DNA from: Aradus depressus
Taxonomy: Eukaryota; Arthropoda; Insecta; Hemiptera; Aradidae
NCBI GenBank assembly: GCA_963662175.1
Contig: OY759223.1
Span: 20,561,460-20,625,459 of the forward strand
DNA length: 64,000 nucleotides
Direction: 5' to 3'
The number at the start of each line of letters is the position of its first letter. Within the stretch, counting starts at the first letter, position 1. This document shows positions 33,563 to 46,800 of the stretch, piece after piece. A model generated the notes under the pieces. The model searched no databases. It worked only from the letters and a program-made list of their open reading frames with translations, and was not told the origin of the DNA. Made by a program: the position numbers and the translations under genes.

Positions 33563-33825
33563 GAACGTTAAAATAGACATTGTAACAATTTAAAAATTGA
33601 ACCTGACTTACTATGGATACATTAATCAACATTAACATTAAATATAGATACATTGTTAACCATAAACATGAACATACACTAATACAAATTAAAATTAAAT
33701 GTGAATACATTACTAAACGATAAAATATATTGAAACGTTGGCGTTTGAATAGTGTTTTCTTCCTTCTTTGACTGACCCTCAATATTCCTACAATTATAAT
33801 CTACAGTCGCTAATCAACAACTATA
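33563..33825 (+). repeat. diverged half of the 7854-8190 palindromic family
   Basis: GAACGTTAAAATAGACATTG, TTGAACCTGACTTACTATG and the outer end TTGAAACGTTGGCGTTTGAA, CCCTCAATATTCCTACAATT correspond to the loop and right arm of the earlier element. The CTGATGA box is lost, so the ribozyme-like motif is dead here. Confidence 0.6.
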
Positions 33826-33895
33826 TATGTATATATATATATATTTTATATTGTTATAGTTACATTGTTTTTTTTTTCTTCTATATATCGCACAT

Positions 33896-33945
33896 TGGGA
33901 CCTGATGATAGGACATATGATCGTCCTGAAACATCGTTGGGATAA
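33896..33945 (+). ncRNA. hammerhead-like motif with 5-bp stem II
   Basis: CTGATGA (33902-33908), T, AGGAC, loop, GTCCT (perfect 5-bp stem II), GAAA (33928-33931), then C-ATC-GT, a 2-bp stem III with triloop when A33931 is counted, then T and GGG. Stem I is weak (one pair), so activity in isolation is doubtful. Confidence 0.4.
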
Positions 33946-34515
33946 AGACACTTCCGAAGTTTTTTTGAAAAATAGTTATCTTAATTTTTATTAAATTGGA
34001 AAATGTCTCTATTAATTTGTTTATACACTTATATATTTTTAAGTATTTATTTGTTCAGTTTTTATTAATTTCATTTTACTTTTTTTAATAGTTTTGTTAT
34101 TACTACTAATCATAGGTGTGTTTGACTCAAGTAGTTATAAATCTATATCTTAATGTATACATTCTTTTGATGTATCCTATTAACATGTATTGGTCTAACG
34201 GAAATACATTTATTATTATTAATGTCTGTGTAATTAACTAGTGAAGTGATAAGCTTGAAAGAGAATCAATGTGCCAATTCGCTATCATAAGAAGTGCACT
34301 TGGAGGGGCAGCTGTTGCAAATTACAGTCGTTATACAAAATTAGAAAGGAACACAGTCGGGAGGTTTCAAAGTCGTTTAGAGTTTCTATCACTTCTCTTC
34401 TGTTTCATCGTTCAGTTGATGGTTCATCTTTTGTCTACGGACTAATTCTGTTTGAATACAGTTGGATAATGTTCTGTTGCAGGGTGTAGCAGAGAAGAGA
34501 GAGAAGCGAAGGGCC

Positions 34516-37500
34516 ATGCTGATCAAGGAGTACCGGATACCTCTGCCATTGACGGTGGAGGAGTACAAGATAGCCCAGCTCTACATGATAGCTGTAAGTT
34601 GTGTCTGTAGTTGTGGAGGATGTTAGCTCGCACACATTGTCGTCAATCTATTTCAGCGACGGTGCACAGTACGGGGGATCGGTCGGTAAGCATACGTGCC
34701 TGAATATTGCGATGGGACGCTAGTATTATGTTTTTCTTTTACAAAAATTACATTCTTATTAGTAATAGTTGGTATATATATACCAATTCATTTGAACTGC
34801 ACTTACCCACTATTTTAAAAGGAGCCTCTGAGGTAGCGTGCTAGCCTAGTGAGCTCAAGATTTTTTGTTTTTAGTGTTTTGTAACAAATATATAAAAAAA
34901 ATTTTTTATAACACTTATGTCACAAAAGAAAAATTTTATAATTTGAGAAAATTGGCACAAAACTATGAGCGTTTTTGGATCAAAATACACCTGTGAATCT
35001 TTTTTTCGAAAATGAATTTTACCAAACATAAATCACGCTCGAACTTAACGGACGAAAAACTGCAACATGAATTACGATATGCAACTACACACATTGAGGT
35101 CGACTAGGTTAGGTTAGGTTTTATGACTCATGCCCGGGCTTTAACTACGAGGTCATATCGCCTACTACCAGAGCGCTCTTTCGTCACTCTGGTGGACATG
35201 AGCCCGACTCTACTGTGGGAGTCCTAAATTTTGCCTACCCTAAATTTTTTTATTCATCTAGGGTAGGGGTCTTTAACGAGTACCTAACATCGTACAGGCT
35301 CGGGACCATCGCTTAACGTCCCATCCGAAGGACGGCGTGCTTAAGTTTATTTTACCTCCCAGATAAAATAAACTAAGGGCCTCGGTCGGGCTACGATCCC
35401 ACGACCTTGATCTCAGAAGTCAAGCACGCATACCACTGAACTACCGGCGCCCTCTTGATGTCGACTAAGTGAAGTTGAGAAACAAATATCTCACAAATTA
35501 AATATTATTCTATCATTTCATTATTATATTATCTATGTTTATATGTATGAATAATAATAATTCATTCTGTTTTAAATTTTCACTCCAAAAAATGTTTGTA
35601 GTGGGTCCAAATCGAATATTATATAGATATATAATTTTATATGCGGCCTGCGGGATTATAATGCATTTCCAAAGTGGCCCGCAAGATCATTTGGGTTGGC
35701 CACCCCTGGTCTAAGAGATAAAATTCTCCCCTGCAAAATAATAAATAAAATAAAATTAGCACTCATAGTGAGTCCATGAAACTAATGCCCTGCGCTCTGG
35801 CCCACACTGCTGAAAAAGATAAAAGAATATTGAAAAGTGGTGTTTGTTTCATGTTTGTAACTGCAACCAGGGTGAAAATAGGGTGTCGCATTGCATTCGG
35901 GCCCGTCATAACCTCCAAATGATGTAAAGCCGGTGCAAGCCCTCTAGCCATGTCCACTTGTCCTCAAGTACAGCGGAGCATTTCTTCAACTCAGCTCAAC
36001 CTAGTCTTTCTAGTATTATAATTAGAGACAGAATTCTTAGGTTTCTACCTTTTTTTTCTCTCTCTTCCAAACACGAAAATGATTGATTACTTATTCGATT
36101 CATGTCTTCTGGAATCGTTCAGTTAAATTTCGAAGAACCTAAAAAAACCTAATTGCGACGAATCACCTAAAAATACTTAATCTTAAAAAATATAAGAAAA
36201 ATGCGATTTGAGGAAGGATAACAAATGTTCAATATCGTTGTTAATTGGAGCTGTGGAGAATGTTTACATTTACATAGGGAAGAGGGGACTAATGCCTTTA
36301 GTTCCTCTTGCACTCGCGTTGCAGCTATACAGAAAAATGCCGAAGACGAAATCGCATTTGGTGTGGCAGTGGAGTGGCGACGATTCCCATTTTACTTCTG
36401 ACGGCAAAGTGATATTCTGTCAAGGAAGCTTCTCTTCTTTTAAAAGAATTCTGAGGGATAATAGACAGAACTTCATTGTAGAAACCCTAGAAATGTACTT
36501 GGTTGTGCTCCAATCAAGAGAAGGATTCAATTATTTTACTAGTTCCTTTTATTTTAATTATGTGTACATTTTTTTTTTTTTTTTATATATGTCTTAATAT
36601 ATTAAAGTTGAAATTTTATATTGTAACCTATTCAGGCTTTTTCATAACCCAAAATAACCTATTCAGGCTATTTCACAACCTAAAATAACCTAAATGGCCT
36701 TTTGAAGAAAAAAACTAAAAAAAACTTTTTCACCTGTTACAAAAACCTAATCGGGGACATTGTTTATGATTAAAAATCCGGTCTCTGATTATAACACTTG
36801 AAAAACAGAGATTTCAAATATTTTCATTATCATTTAAGATTTCAAATTCTGACGTATGTCAACATTTAAAATGTTTTTTTAGAGGTTCATTTTGGTTTTC
36901 AGAAAAAAAGTCGTGAAGAAAGTAAAGGAGCTGGAAGTGGTGTTGAGATCCTAGTGAACGAGCCTTACGAAGATGGTCCAGGAGGCAGTGGACAATACAC
37001 ACACAAAATATACCACGTCGGGAGCCATCTACCTGGTGAGAACTGCAATGGTTCATAAAAAAACTATAATAATATTAAATTGAATATTTTTTATACTAAA
37101 ACAGTTATTAATGTGTACAATTGTGCCAATTTTAGAATGAAAATACAGTTGTATATTTCTATTGTTACATCTAGTCAGTCAGGATGTACACACAATACTA
37201 AACTAAATATAATTCCCTCTAGCGACTGGTCAGTGCGTTAGGCTCCCAAGAAAAGTACCTTTCAATAATCTGCCATATTGACAAACTCCAACTGCTCACA
37301 ATATAAATTTTAGAATATTACTTGGAGGGTTTAGGTATAAGTTTTGTTCTGAAAGTGTCTGCAGGCTCTAAACCTTAGACGAAAATAAGGACATTGTAAA
37401 CATCTTACTAATAGACCAAAATTATCAATGTCAAAAAAAATCAACAATTTATTTTTGTTTTTCCCCATAGGCTTACAAATTCAGAAACATTTAATTTCAT

Positions 37501-40500
37501 TTATTGCTTATAAGATATGTATATTTTTTAGGCTTACAAATTAAGAAAAATTTAATTTCATTTATTGCTTATAAGATACATATGTATATTTTTTAGGCTT
37601 ACAAATTAAGAAAAATTTCATTTCATTTATTTCTTTTATGATATGTATATTTTTTAGGCTTACAAATTAAGAAAAATTTAATTTCATTTATTGCTTATAC
37701 GATACATATGTATATTTTTTAGGCTTACAAATTAAGAAAAATTTCATTTCATTTATTTCTTTTATGATATGTATATTTTTTAGGCTTATAAATTAAGAAA
37801 AACTTAATTTCATTTATTGCTTATAAGATACATATGTATATTTTTTAGGCTTACAAATTAAGAAAAATTTCATTTCATTTATTTCTTTTATGATATGTAT
37901 ATTTTTTAGGCTTACAAATTAGGAAAAATGTCATTTCATTTATTGCTTATAAGATATGTATATTTTTTTCTTTTCAATTTTCATTTTTGTATTATGGCTA
38001 ATACTATTTAACAATTTTCCTTATCAAAGGTCATATATTTTGTTTTATTTAAGTTTGAATTGTTTTTGTTTTCTAATTGCCTGCACTATTTCTAATAAAG
38101 TGCATGTCCATATTTATTATATTACCTATTTGTTATTATTATTTATATATTTTTTTTTATTTTCTTCCCTATAACTATAAAAATATTTATTTTGTAAATA
38201 AAAACCATTCGTTGCTTTAAAGGTTGTATTCTTTAGTGCAATATAAGTTTATCTATCGTATTGCTATTCATTTGGTTCAAAAGCCGACACATTCTTTGAG
38301 TTGGACTTCCAGAGACGTCTTACGAATAGGCCTATAAAAGACATCTCTATCCTACTGACTATCCTCCCTATTCTAAATTCAAGGAATTTAATATTGTTTT
38401 AGAGTGATTTAAGTTTCTCCTTTAAGTCTTGTCTGATTTATTTCCGCAGGATGGCTGAAGAGCCTGCTACCCAAGTCAGCTCTGTCCGTGGAAGAGGAAG
38501 CCTGGAATGCCTATCCATACACAAAAACTCGATACACTTGCCCCTTCGTTGAGAAATTTATGTTGGAAATAGAAACTTACTATTTTGCTGACAATGGCCA
38601 CCAAGAAAATGTGTTCAAATTGTCAGGGAATGAACTCCGAAGTCGAATTGTAGGTAAGAAGGCCATTTTTTATTTTTATACGATTTTATTTTTGCTAATT
38701 TTTCATTATGATAATGGGTTTCATTTTTCACGTCACTATGAAAATTGTTTCTAAAAAATCTGAGAACATTCATGAAAATGGTAATCAGTTACCTCACAAT
38801 CCGCTAATGCAGGTCTGATAACGGACTGAAAACAGTGGGGTGTGTATGCTTAGGAATCTATATATTTGTTTTTAATTATTAACATGTTCGGACATATAAT
38901 ACGATGGTAATCTATGAGTAGATACGAATTACCATCGTATTATATCTCCGTGACCTGATTGTATCTAGGACATCCAGTGGTCAGGCAGTACCCACGTAGA
39001 GTCCAGACGTACCCGGATTTCCGGGAAATATGCATATTTTCGGCAGGAGCTTCACAATCCATTCCTGGACAATGTCCTTGCAACGCTCCAGTCTGGACTG
39101 CCCACGCATCTCTTCCTCCAGGGCTAGACGTAAGGGCTCATCTATATCTGCTCCTAAAGACAAATTGCGTCTACGAAAGTACGAGGCACAGCCCCGTCCA
39201 AGACCAAGTCTATGGGTGGAGCTGACACCAGCACCTTTAGTGCGGCCGTAGAGACAGTATGATAGGCCTTTGTAACCCTTTGAAGGGCTGCATTACTTCC
39301 TGTAAACCTGGTAGAGGGGCAGTGTTCAGGTATAGGTAGGAGAAGGGTCTCCTTGATCCAACTCCTGAGTCCTACCTCCAGTGCAGAGATCTTCAGTCGC
39401 TTAGAGAGTCTCTTATTCATACTTTGGTCTTCTATCTCCATTGGCAATGTTTACCATCGAAGAAACTTGAGCCTAATAGGAAAGCTAATAGTTACATTTG
39501 TTTGGTTTCTTGACAGATGTAATTGACGTTGTAAAAGACCAACTCCATGGGGCAGACTATGTGGTAGAAGAGGACCCAGCTATCTACTTCTCAGTCAAGA
39601 CCAGACGAGGGCCACTCTCTGAGACCTGGCTCGAGGACTACTGGAAAGAGTGTAAGGTTAGTATCAGATTCAATATTTCAGTCTTATTGTACTGAGTAAA
39701 ATGTAGTTTCCACTGAAAATCCATATAATTTATATTATTATAAAAAAAATACCAAACCTGTATAGTCAAACCGTTTTTAAAGGTTCAATATAATTTTTTT
39801 ACTGAAAGTTTTCCGGAAACTTTTTTTTTAGCCAAACATTTAGTACATTTTTTATCGTGAAAGCTGTCTGTAACTCGAAAAATTAGCAAGTTACAAAAAA
39901 ATTGCAAGATACAAAAAGTTAAATGGCCTCAATGCATGCGTCTGAACTTATTCGAATTTTTCAATTACATATTATTAAAGCGCTACAATTAAAAAAAAGG
40001 GTGATTTTCATGTTTTTCCGGAAAATATCGAACAAAACGCACTTTAGAGAATGGTTGCAAATAAAAACAAATCTTGTATTTCGAAGATACATTCCTCTGA
40101 ATTTTTTCGAAACTTTTTACATTTTCCCTCCCCCACTTTTAAGAATTTTCGAGTGGCCATATCTCGAAAAATATGCATTTTTCAGAAAAATTCCATAGAG
40201 TAAAAACGTCTTATTTTGAGCCAAAAAAGGTAAATATTTAATTATTATTATTATTTTTTTTTCATTTTTGACCTAATTCTTTCTACAAGTTACCGAACCC
40301 CTGATAAAAGGGGTGTTTTCTACCCCTTCCGATCATTTCCTACTCTAATCTTTTTTTTTAGAAATACTATTTACGTCATTACAAACTCATTACACAAGGT
40401 TTCATCAAAATTCATTCATTAGCACGCAATTTGGAGATTTTGGTCATTTTAGCGCTCCGTTGACTGGACTATATCTGGATTATTATTCCAAATGAATTTA

Positions 40501-40895
40501 GAATTTATTGTTATATTTTGTTTTTCAGGGAAAACCAATGCCTCTTCTAAATGGAAAGTCAATTATGTGTGCCTACAAACTGTGCAAAGTTGAATTCAGG
40601 TACTGGGGCATGCAGACCAAACTGGAGAAATTCATTCATGATGTTGGCAAGTATTGTTTATTTCCATTCTTTTGATGATATTTTCTCTTGAGATGTTTTG
40701 AAAAAAAAATATATATATATATTTTTTGGTTTAAAATAAAACGTGACAAATGTTTGTCCCTAGCTCTTCGGAAGACAATGCTGCGAGCCCACAGACAGGC
40801 ATGGGCCTGGCAGGATGAGTGGCATGGCCTCACCATGGAAGATATCCGACAGATAGAGCGACAAACTCAGGAGGCACTCAAGATGACAATGTCAG
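34516..40895 (+). CDS. rdgB: rdgB exons 1-6: PITP domain
   Basis: Codons 1-268. It begins [20 protein letters not shown], the hallmark start of class II PITPs, then [120 protein letters not shown] and [20 protein letters not shown]. These segments form the lipid-binding cradle with its C-terminal helix. Exon 5 ends at a GC donor (GTTG|GCAAGT). Exon 6 most plausibly ends at another (TCAG|GCGAGT), because the only nearby GT donor (GCGA|GTTCCC) needs a downstream acceptor at GGTGGAAG. Confidence 0.95.
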
Positions 40896-43800
40896 GCGAG
40901 TTCCCACTTCCTTTTCATGTAGAATTACGTCCTTCCCCGCCCTGGGTAACATCCGGAACAAGGATACAACGTGTCACAATTTAAACGCATATAACCTCGA
41001 AACTAATAATAGTTGAATAATAAATAATAATGGGATGTTTAAAAACAAATTAGCGTTTTTCAACAAAAAAATAATATTATTATTTCTTTAATATAGAATA
41101 AGATTAATAATCATTAGGGATGTGATTTTTATGCAATACAAGCAGCGAAATATGCAAATATATTTGGCAAAGTATGCAATTAAAAACTAAAAATATGCGA
41201 AAGGCTGCAAAGGAAAAACGTAGGTATCTATAGAATAAAATAAACTACAGAAGAAATAGAAAATCTTTATAGACATAAAATTTATTATATAAAAAAATAT
41301 ATAAGAAAAAATAAACTAAATTAAAAATATAGTGATATAAAGAATTATTTGAACATAGAAAAATTTAATCGTCGAAAAAACTGTTACAATTACACACAAT
41401 AACTTTTTTTTTAAATCTTCTTAATCAAAAAGGATCGCCTCAAAATTGATTTGTATCGGCTGAATGCGCGCTCCACATCAATTGAAGGAACTGGCGCATA
41501 ATTGAAAACCACAATCAGAAAAGCACCCCCTGATGCTTTAAGATTTTATACTTTTCATTATTTGTATGTTATATTTATTCAATAATATATGTGCCACTGA
41601 TGATGACGCTTGAAACCCGGTTTTGGTCAAAAATATAATGGTGGGAAGACAACGTCTTTAATTTCTATGAGAAATCTCGTCCCACAACATCTTACCTTTA
41701 TTTCAATTTTCTTAGTCACGTAGTTATTTATTTTAATTTCCCTAGTTGTATAATTATTTATTTTAATTTTCTTGGTTATATAATTAGGTGGAAGTGGAAC
41801 GAGTGGTGAGGAGGGTACTCTGTCTTCGGGTGACTCGACAACGACCAACGCTCTGGCAGCCAACCTGGGCAGTATAGAGAAACCAGAGAACTCGAGCCCC
41901 TTGCCAAAACACAGGAGTCCTGAGCCTCCATCCTCGGATGTTAGTCCAGACAATTCTCCAAAACATATTCACAGGTAATACACAACATAATATATCGTCA
42001 TTTATAATGGACAGATCATCATATCTTACCGAAACAAGTTTTTGCAAGAGAATGAAAAACTGTTGGAGGATTTCTATTTTCTACAACAAAATTGAGGGCA
42101 CTGGTAGCTCAGAGGTAGCCTGCTAGCCTGTTGAGCTCAAGTTCACGGGTTCGAAATTCGGCCTAGGCTAGGTTTTTTATCAGGGAGGTGAAAAATCTTG
42201 AGCACGGGACGTTAAGGTCCCAAGCCTTTGCGATTTCAGATATTCACTCGTTAAAGACCCCTACCCTAGGTGAATAAACTTAGGTAAACAAAATCTTGGA
42301 ATCCCACTGTATAGTCGGGCTCATGACCACCAAAGCGATATGACCTTATAGCTAAAGTTATCTTCATCACACAAAGGAATAACAATTCTAAATCCAAGTT
42401 CAAAATTAACTTTCCGAAGACATAGGAGGTTTTTTAACACCATCGACGGTTTATTATTCATTTTTAGTGGTTGATAAAATCCATAGAATTAAGTTTAAAG
42501 AAAAATATGAATGACGAATATTTTGGTCTTAAAATGTGCTGAACAACATGTACATAACAACAGACATTTAAGAAGGTAATGAAAGGACAAGAAAACAATG
42601 AATAATTTATTCACCTATGGTAGGGGTGTTTAACGAGTGAATACCTGACATCGCACAAGCTCGGGACCATCGATGTAGTGCTATTCATTCCCATGAAAGT
42701 GTTTGTGAATTGGAGATGATGTCACAGGGTCTTCACTGGAAATCAAATACCTTCACTTGGTCGCACACAATGAAGATATTCACTTCTCGCCTTTTTTCGA
42801 TTGTTCCACCTGAATATGTGAGCGCCCTCATACAAATGGAGGTGTTTGATTTTTTTTTTTCAGTAAGCGCGATGTAAGCAGCGACCTCAACAATACCCTT
42901 TGTTATTTTTGCACTCCCTGTTCTAGAACTGTTGAAGAACGGAAGAGTCTGTTCAGTAGCAGATCCCGAGAGAACCTACCCTCTCCCACCCAGATCTCTC
43001 CTAATTGGAGGATGGAGTCCATTGTCAGAGATTCGGAGTCACCATCCGACGATGAGGAGTTCTTCGATTGTCAAGGTGAGCAGTTTTATTGATTTATTAC
43101 ATAAGGCCCTCAGTATTATTTTATTCCCAGAAATCAGATGTATCTACAATAGCCAATGCTCCTTACTACGTCTCCAACAAAACTCTTCACACTGACCTTA
43201 ACGTACCTTTCGTCACTGAAAATCGTTAAATCCAAATATAAAGAATTATTTTCCCTTCTTAGTTCCCACAATAATCCTCTAGTCCGTGCCCTCTATTCTG
43301 CCATACTTCCCCAACGACGGCTTAAGCGTCAACGGCCTTGAGACCTCCTGAGCAGAAGCAGTGACAGTGATTAGCTACAAGTGAGAGAAAAACAGTGGTT
43401 GGGAGTGTCACCACTGGGTGATTTCTACCCTCGTGACATTTTGACATTGCCATTATCTCTTTATTAGCACATTTGCTTGTTGTATTTATTTGTATACAGT
43501 TGTAAATAGCTATTTGTAAATTTTAAAAAAATATATATATCTGAATAATTGTACTTAACTACAGTTCACACGGATTGAACGGCTCATTACAAACGAATTG
43601 ACACTTTAAAAAATTTCCGGGATATTTTATGCACTTTCACTTCTTTTAATGATTTTCTAAAATGATGCTTACTGCAGCCACCCGCAAGTGTAAAACGTCC
43701 TCCGACCGCTGATTTATGGTAAATTTCACTTATGGTAAACCGGGAATTTGAAAAACACTGCCAACAAAATATTTTTTCTTTATTCAAAATTTAAAAATTT

Positions 43801-46800
43801 GTATTACATTTTAAATAATTTAATCTTTCAAAATATAGTTTTGATAAAGTCGAAATTGAGAAGTTGTTCCTTTGAAACAATTTTAATTGCTTTTCAACCA
43901 GCACGTCGAGTTGCTAGCAATTTCCTACAGGCTTTGCTATGTGACCCTTTGTTTGATGCAATGAGAAATGGGTTGCTCTGGTGTGAGAGTTTCTTACAGT
44001 TTTATTTATGTTGATTTTAGTACTGGTTAAGTTTAAGGATTCTGATAAATAATGTTTTCATCAAATATTATTTATTAAAATAAGCATGGAGTAAGTTTTT
44101 TAAAATGTATTTTGCAACCTCATGTCATCTTAGTTTTTCAAAACTCTTGATAATCTTGGCGGACCCTCACCCACGAAACAAACAAAATAAAATAGTAACA
44201 ATAAAAATAAACAATTACATTTCATTGTATTATTTTCACTTATGGTTAACTATCAACGTAAAAATCTGGGTTCTAATCCCAACTAGTCATATCAACCTAT
44301 TTTACAGATAGCTCATATTACCAATCCTATTTTTAAATGTCTTCAAATTTATGCCCATACAGAAAAATATATTTAAATAAAAAAAATTATTTTTTCTTCT
44401 TTTTTTACGATTTGTTTCAGTAGAGGAGGAACATTCTGCTTCTTTGGCAAAGTGGAGCTCACTAGACTTATTAACTGAAGAAGATTTAGACTCCTCGCCC
44501 AACGTTATTATAGAAAGTCAAGGTGATTTGAATTGTTTTACTTTTTACTTCCTCAGCTATAGTCGAGTCTTGGCCAAAATTTCATGTTTTCCGACCCCTG
44601 ATTCCAAAAAAAGAAATGCTGTCTACGTTTCTGTGAACATAAGTCCTGATTGAGTGAATATACGAGCCACACAAGCTCCACAGCCTAGCCACCATCGACA
44701 CATCAAGTTACTGCAGGGTTCCGCCATCCCTCTCGCTTCCTGGAGGAGACGTAATGAATCTGCTTTAGTAGCTATTCTTTCGATCGTTGAGACTATTAAG
44801 GAGCTTTCCAAGAATTACTGGGTACTGTAAGGAGTGGGGTATCATACAAGGAAACTAGGGAGTCCTTATAGCTGGAGGAAATAGTCGGAGTCCTGCGATG
44901 AATCGAGATTGGCGATGATCAGACTCCTGATAATTCGTTCATTCTAACAGTGTTTGAAAACTGATTAATAAGTCACTTTTTCATCGTACTATGGTGGGGG
45001 GAAAACTCGATTTTCTCTCTAGTTTATATCTTGAAATGATAGTGACACGTGAGAAATTTCAGCATGTCAGGGTATGGGAGTTAAAAAAGATGAGAATTCG
45101 GCTTCCATCGTCCGAGAAGTGGTGTAAATGTTTGGAAAAGGAGGCATTGGTTTAACTTCCGCCAAAGGACAATGGCTAGGAGAGGCCTCCATCCCGGTGT
45201 TATTGTCTGTATGGTGGTAAGTAGGGTAAGAGGGAGGACTCTGGTCGTGCTCCTCGTGAGGAGTCATGAGGAGGGAGGGGACCCCCCTTGCCCAAGGGAG
45301 GAGCGGTGGGGAGTGGGCAAGGGGAGTCCCTCCAATAGTAACCGAACAATTAAGAAATAGGTCTACTGTAAACCTTTTGAAGAAAAGACATCCTTCTCTG
45401 GTCAATAAGCGCGCTATTTTATTCCATCAACATCGCTAGAGCTTATATTGCAAGTGAGGCCCTTGGCTTGGGAAATTATAAGTCACACATCGTATTCTCA
45501 CGATATAGCAGCCCCTTCACGTAACCATCTGTTCCAGAGTCTCCACAGTTTTTTAATTGGCCAGCGAATGGATTCATCGCAAGAGGTCAGCCGATTCATT
45601 TTCCGGACCAGTACCCAAGAGTTTTTTTGTTAAAAGGAATTGAACATTTAGAAATAAGATGGAAAAGTGTATAGAAAATTATGGAAAATATATTATTGTT
45701 TAAAAATTAACATAGTACATTCTCATCACTTTTATAGTCTCATATATAACAAAACATGTTTCGAACCTCCAGTGTTTTTTAATATTTATTAAAAATGTTA
45801 TTTCTGAAAACAAATGTGCCGGAGCCTACAAGGATAATGCCATGAAATAGTAACACAGTTAATACTGTTCCACTTTCATCCTATAATACAGAAACTGATA
45901 TTACTTCTGAGCTGATATGTTGTGTTCAGATGACAGTATCTTCTCTCAGAGATATCTGAAGTCCTCACTTTCGGAGAGAGGCAGGAGTGTGGACTTCGCC
46001 TACCCTGGTTCTCCCACACTCTCCATTTCCACACCTCAGCACGCCAAGTCCTCCTCAAACCCAATATCCGTCCTGGTTATGGTGCTACATGCTGGCAGTA
46101 TGTTAGGTAAGAACAACAATTAAAACAATCAATTTATACTCTTTTATATGATTCTTTCTCAGCTTTATGAAGTATAGGGGAAGTTATGTAATCGGTCACC
46201 TTGGCCTTGTAGTTGAAGCCCGGGCATAATTCACAATAATAAACTAATCCATATTATTTTCATATATGTGTAGATGCAAATGTGGAGCTGACTGCGAAGA
46301 AGTCAGACGTGACGACGTTTCGTGGAGCGCTGGAAGCAGTGATGAGATCCCACTATCCTAGTCTGATCGGACACATAGCTGTACGGCTCGTCTCTTCTCC
46401 CTCCATCTGCACCGATGTTCTCTCGATACTGTCTGGGTGAGTCTCCTGTTTATATAAAACCTTCGGCACTCGTACATTTCCTATTTATGCGTACTAAAGC
46501 AGAATTTTTTGTAAAAACTATGGAGTTTGACCTATTTGTGACCCAATGATTTATCTGTTATTTGCGACCCACCATTCAGTTATCAATAAATCTGATTGTC
46601 TGTTTCAGACTGTCACCGTACAGTTTCGACGTCTCGCCATCGATGAGCGATGCTCCCGTGGTGACCCATGACTCTGTCCCTCTTGGAGCCATCCCCCTTC
46701 TGGCTACCTGTGGGGGCGAGTATCAGGAGCTAGTCACCAAAACTGTCACCACCGCCAACTCAGTCTTCTCGGAGTTCGTCAGGTCGGACGAAGGCACCGG

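Noticed and set aside
37469..37966. CRISPR-like regular repeats
   Set aside because: Units are contiguous tandem copies with no unique spacers, in an intron of a eukaryotic gene.
38959..39251. Overlapping plus-strand ORFs in intron 3
   Set aside because: They are shadows of the minus-strand R1-like LINE fragment.
39498..39695. Open frame starting with ATG upstream of rdgB exon 4
   Set aside because: The ATG lies in the intron. The conserved part starts at the acceptor at 39516, so this is an exon read-through, not a separate gene.
45067..45405. 112-codon minus-strand ORF in a GC-rich patch of intron 9
   Set aside because: Pro/Ser-rich low-complexity translation, no homology I recognise, no splice context. 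The patch (GGAGGGGACCCCCC) is unusual but unexplained.
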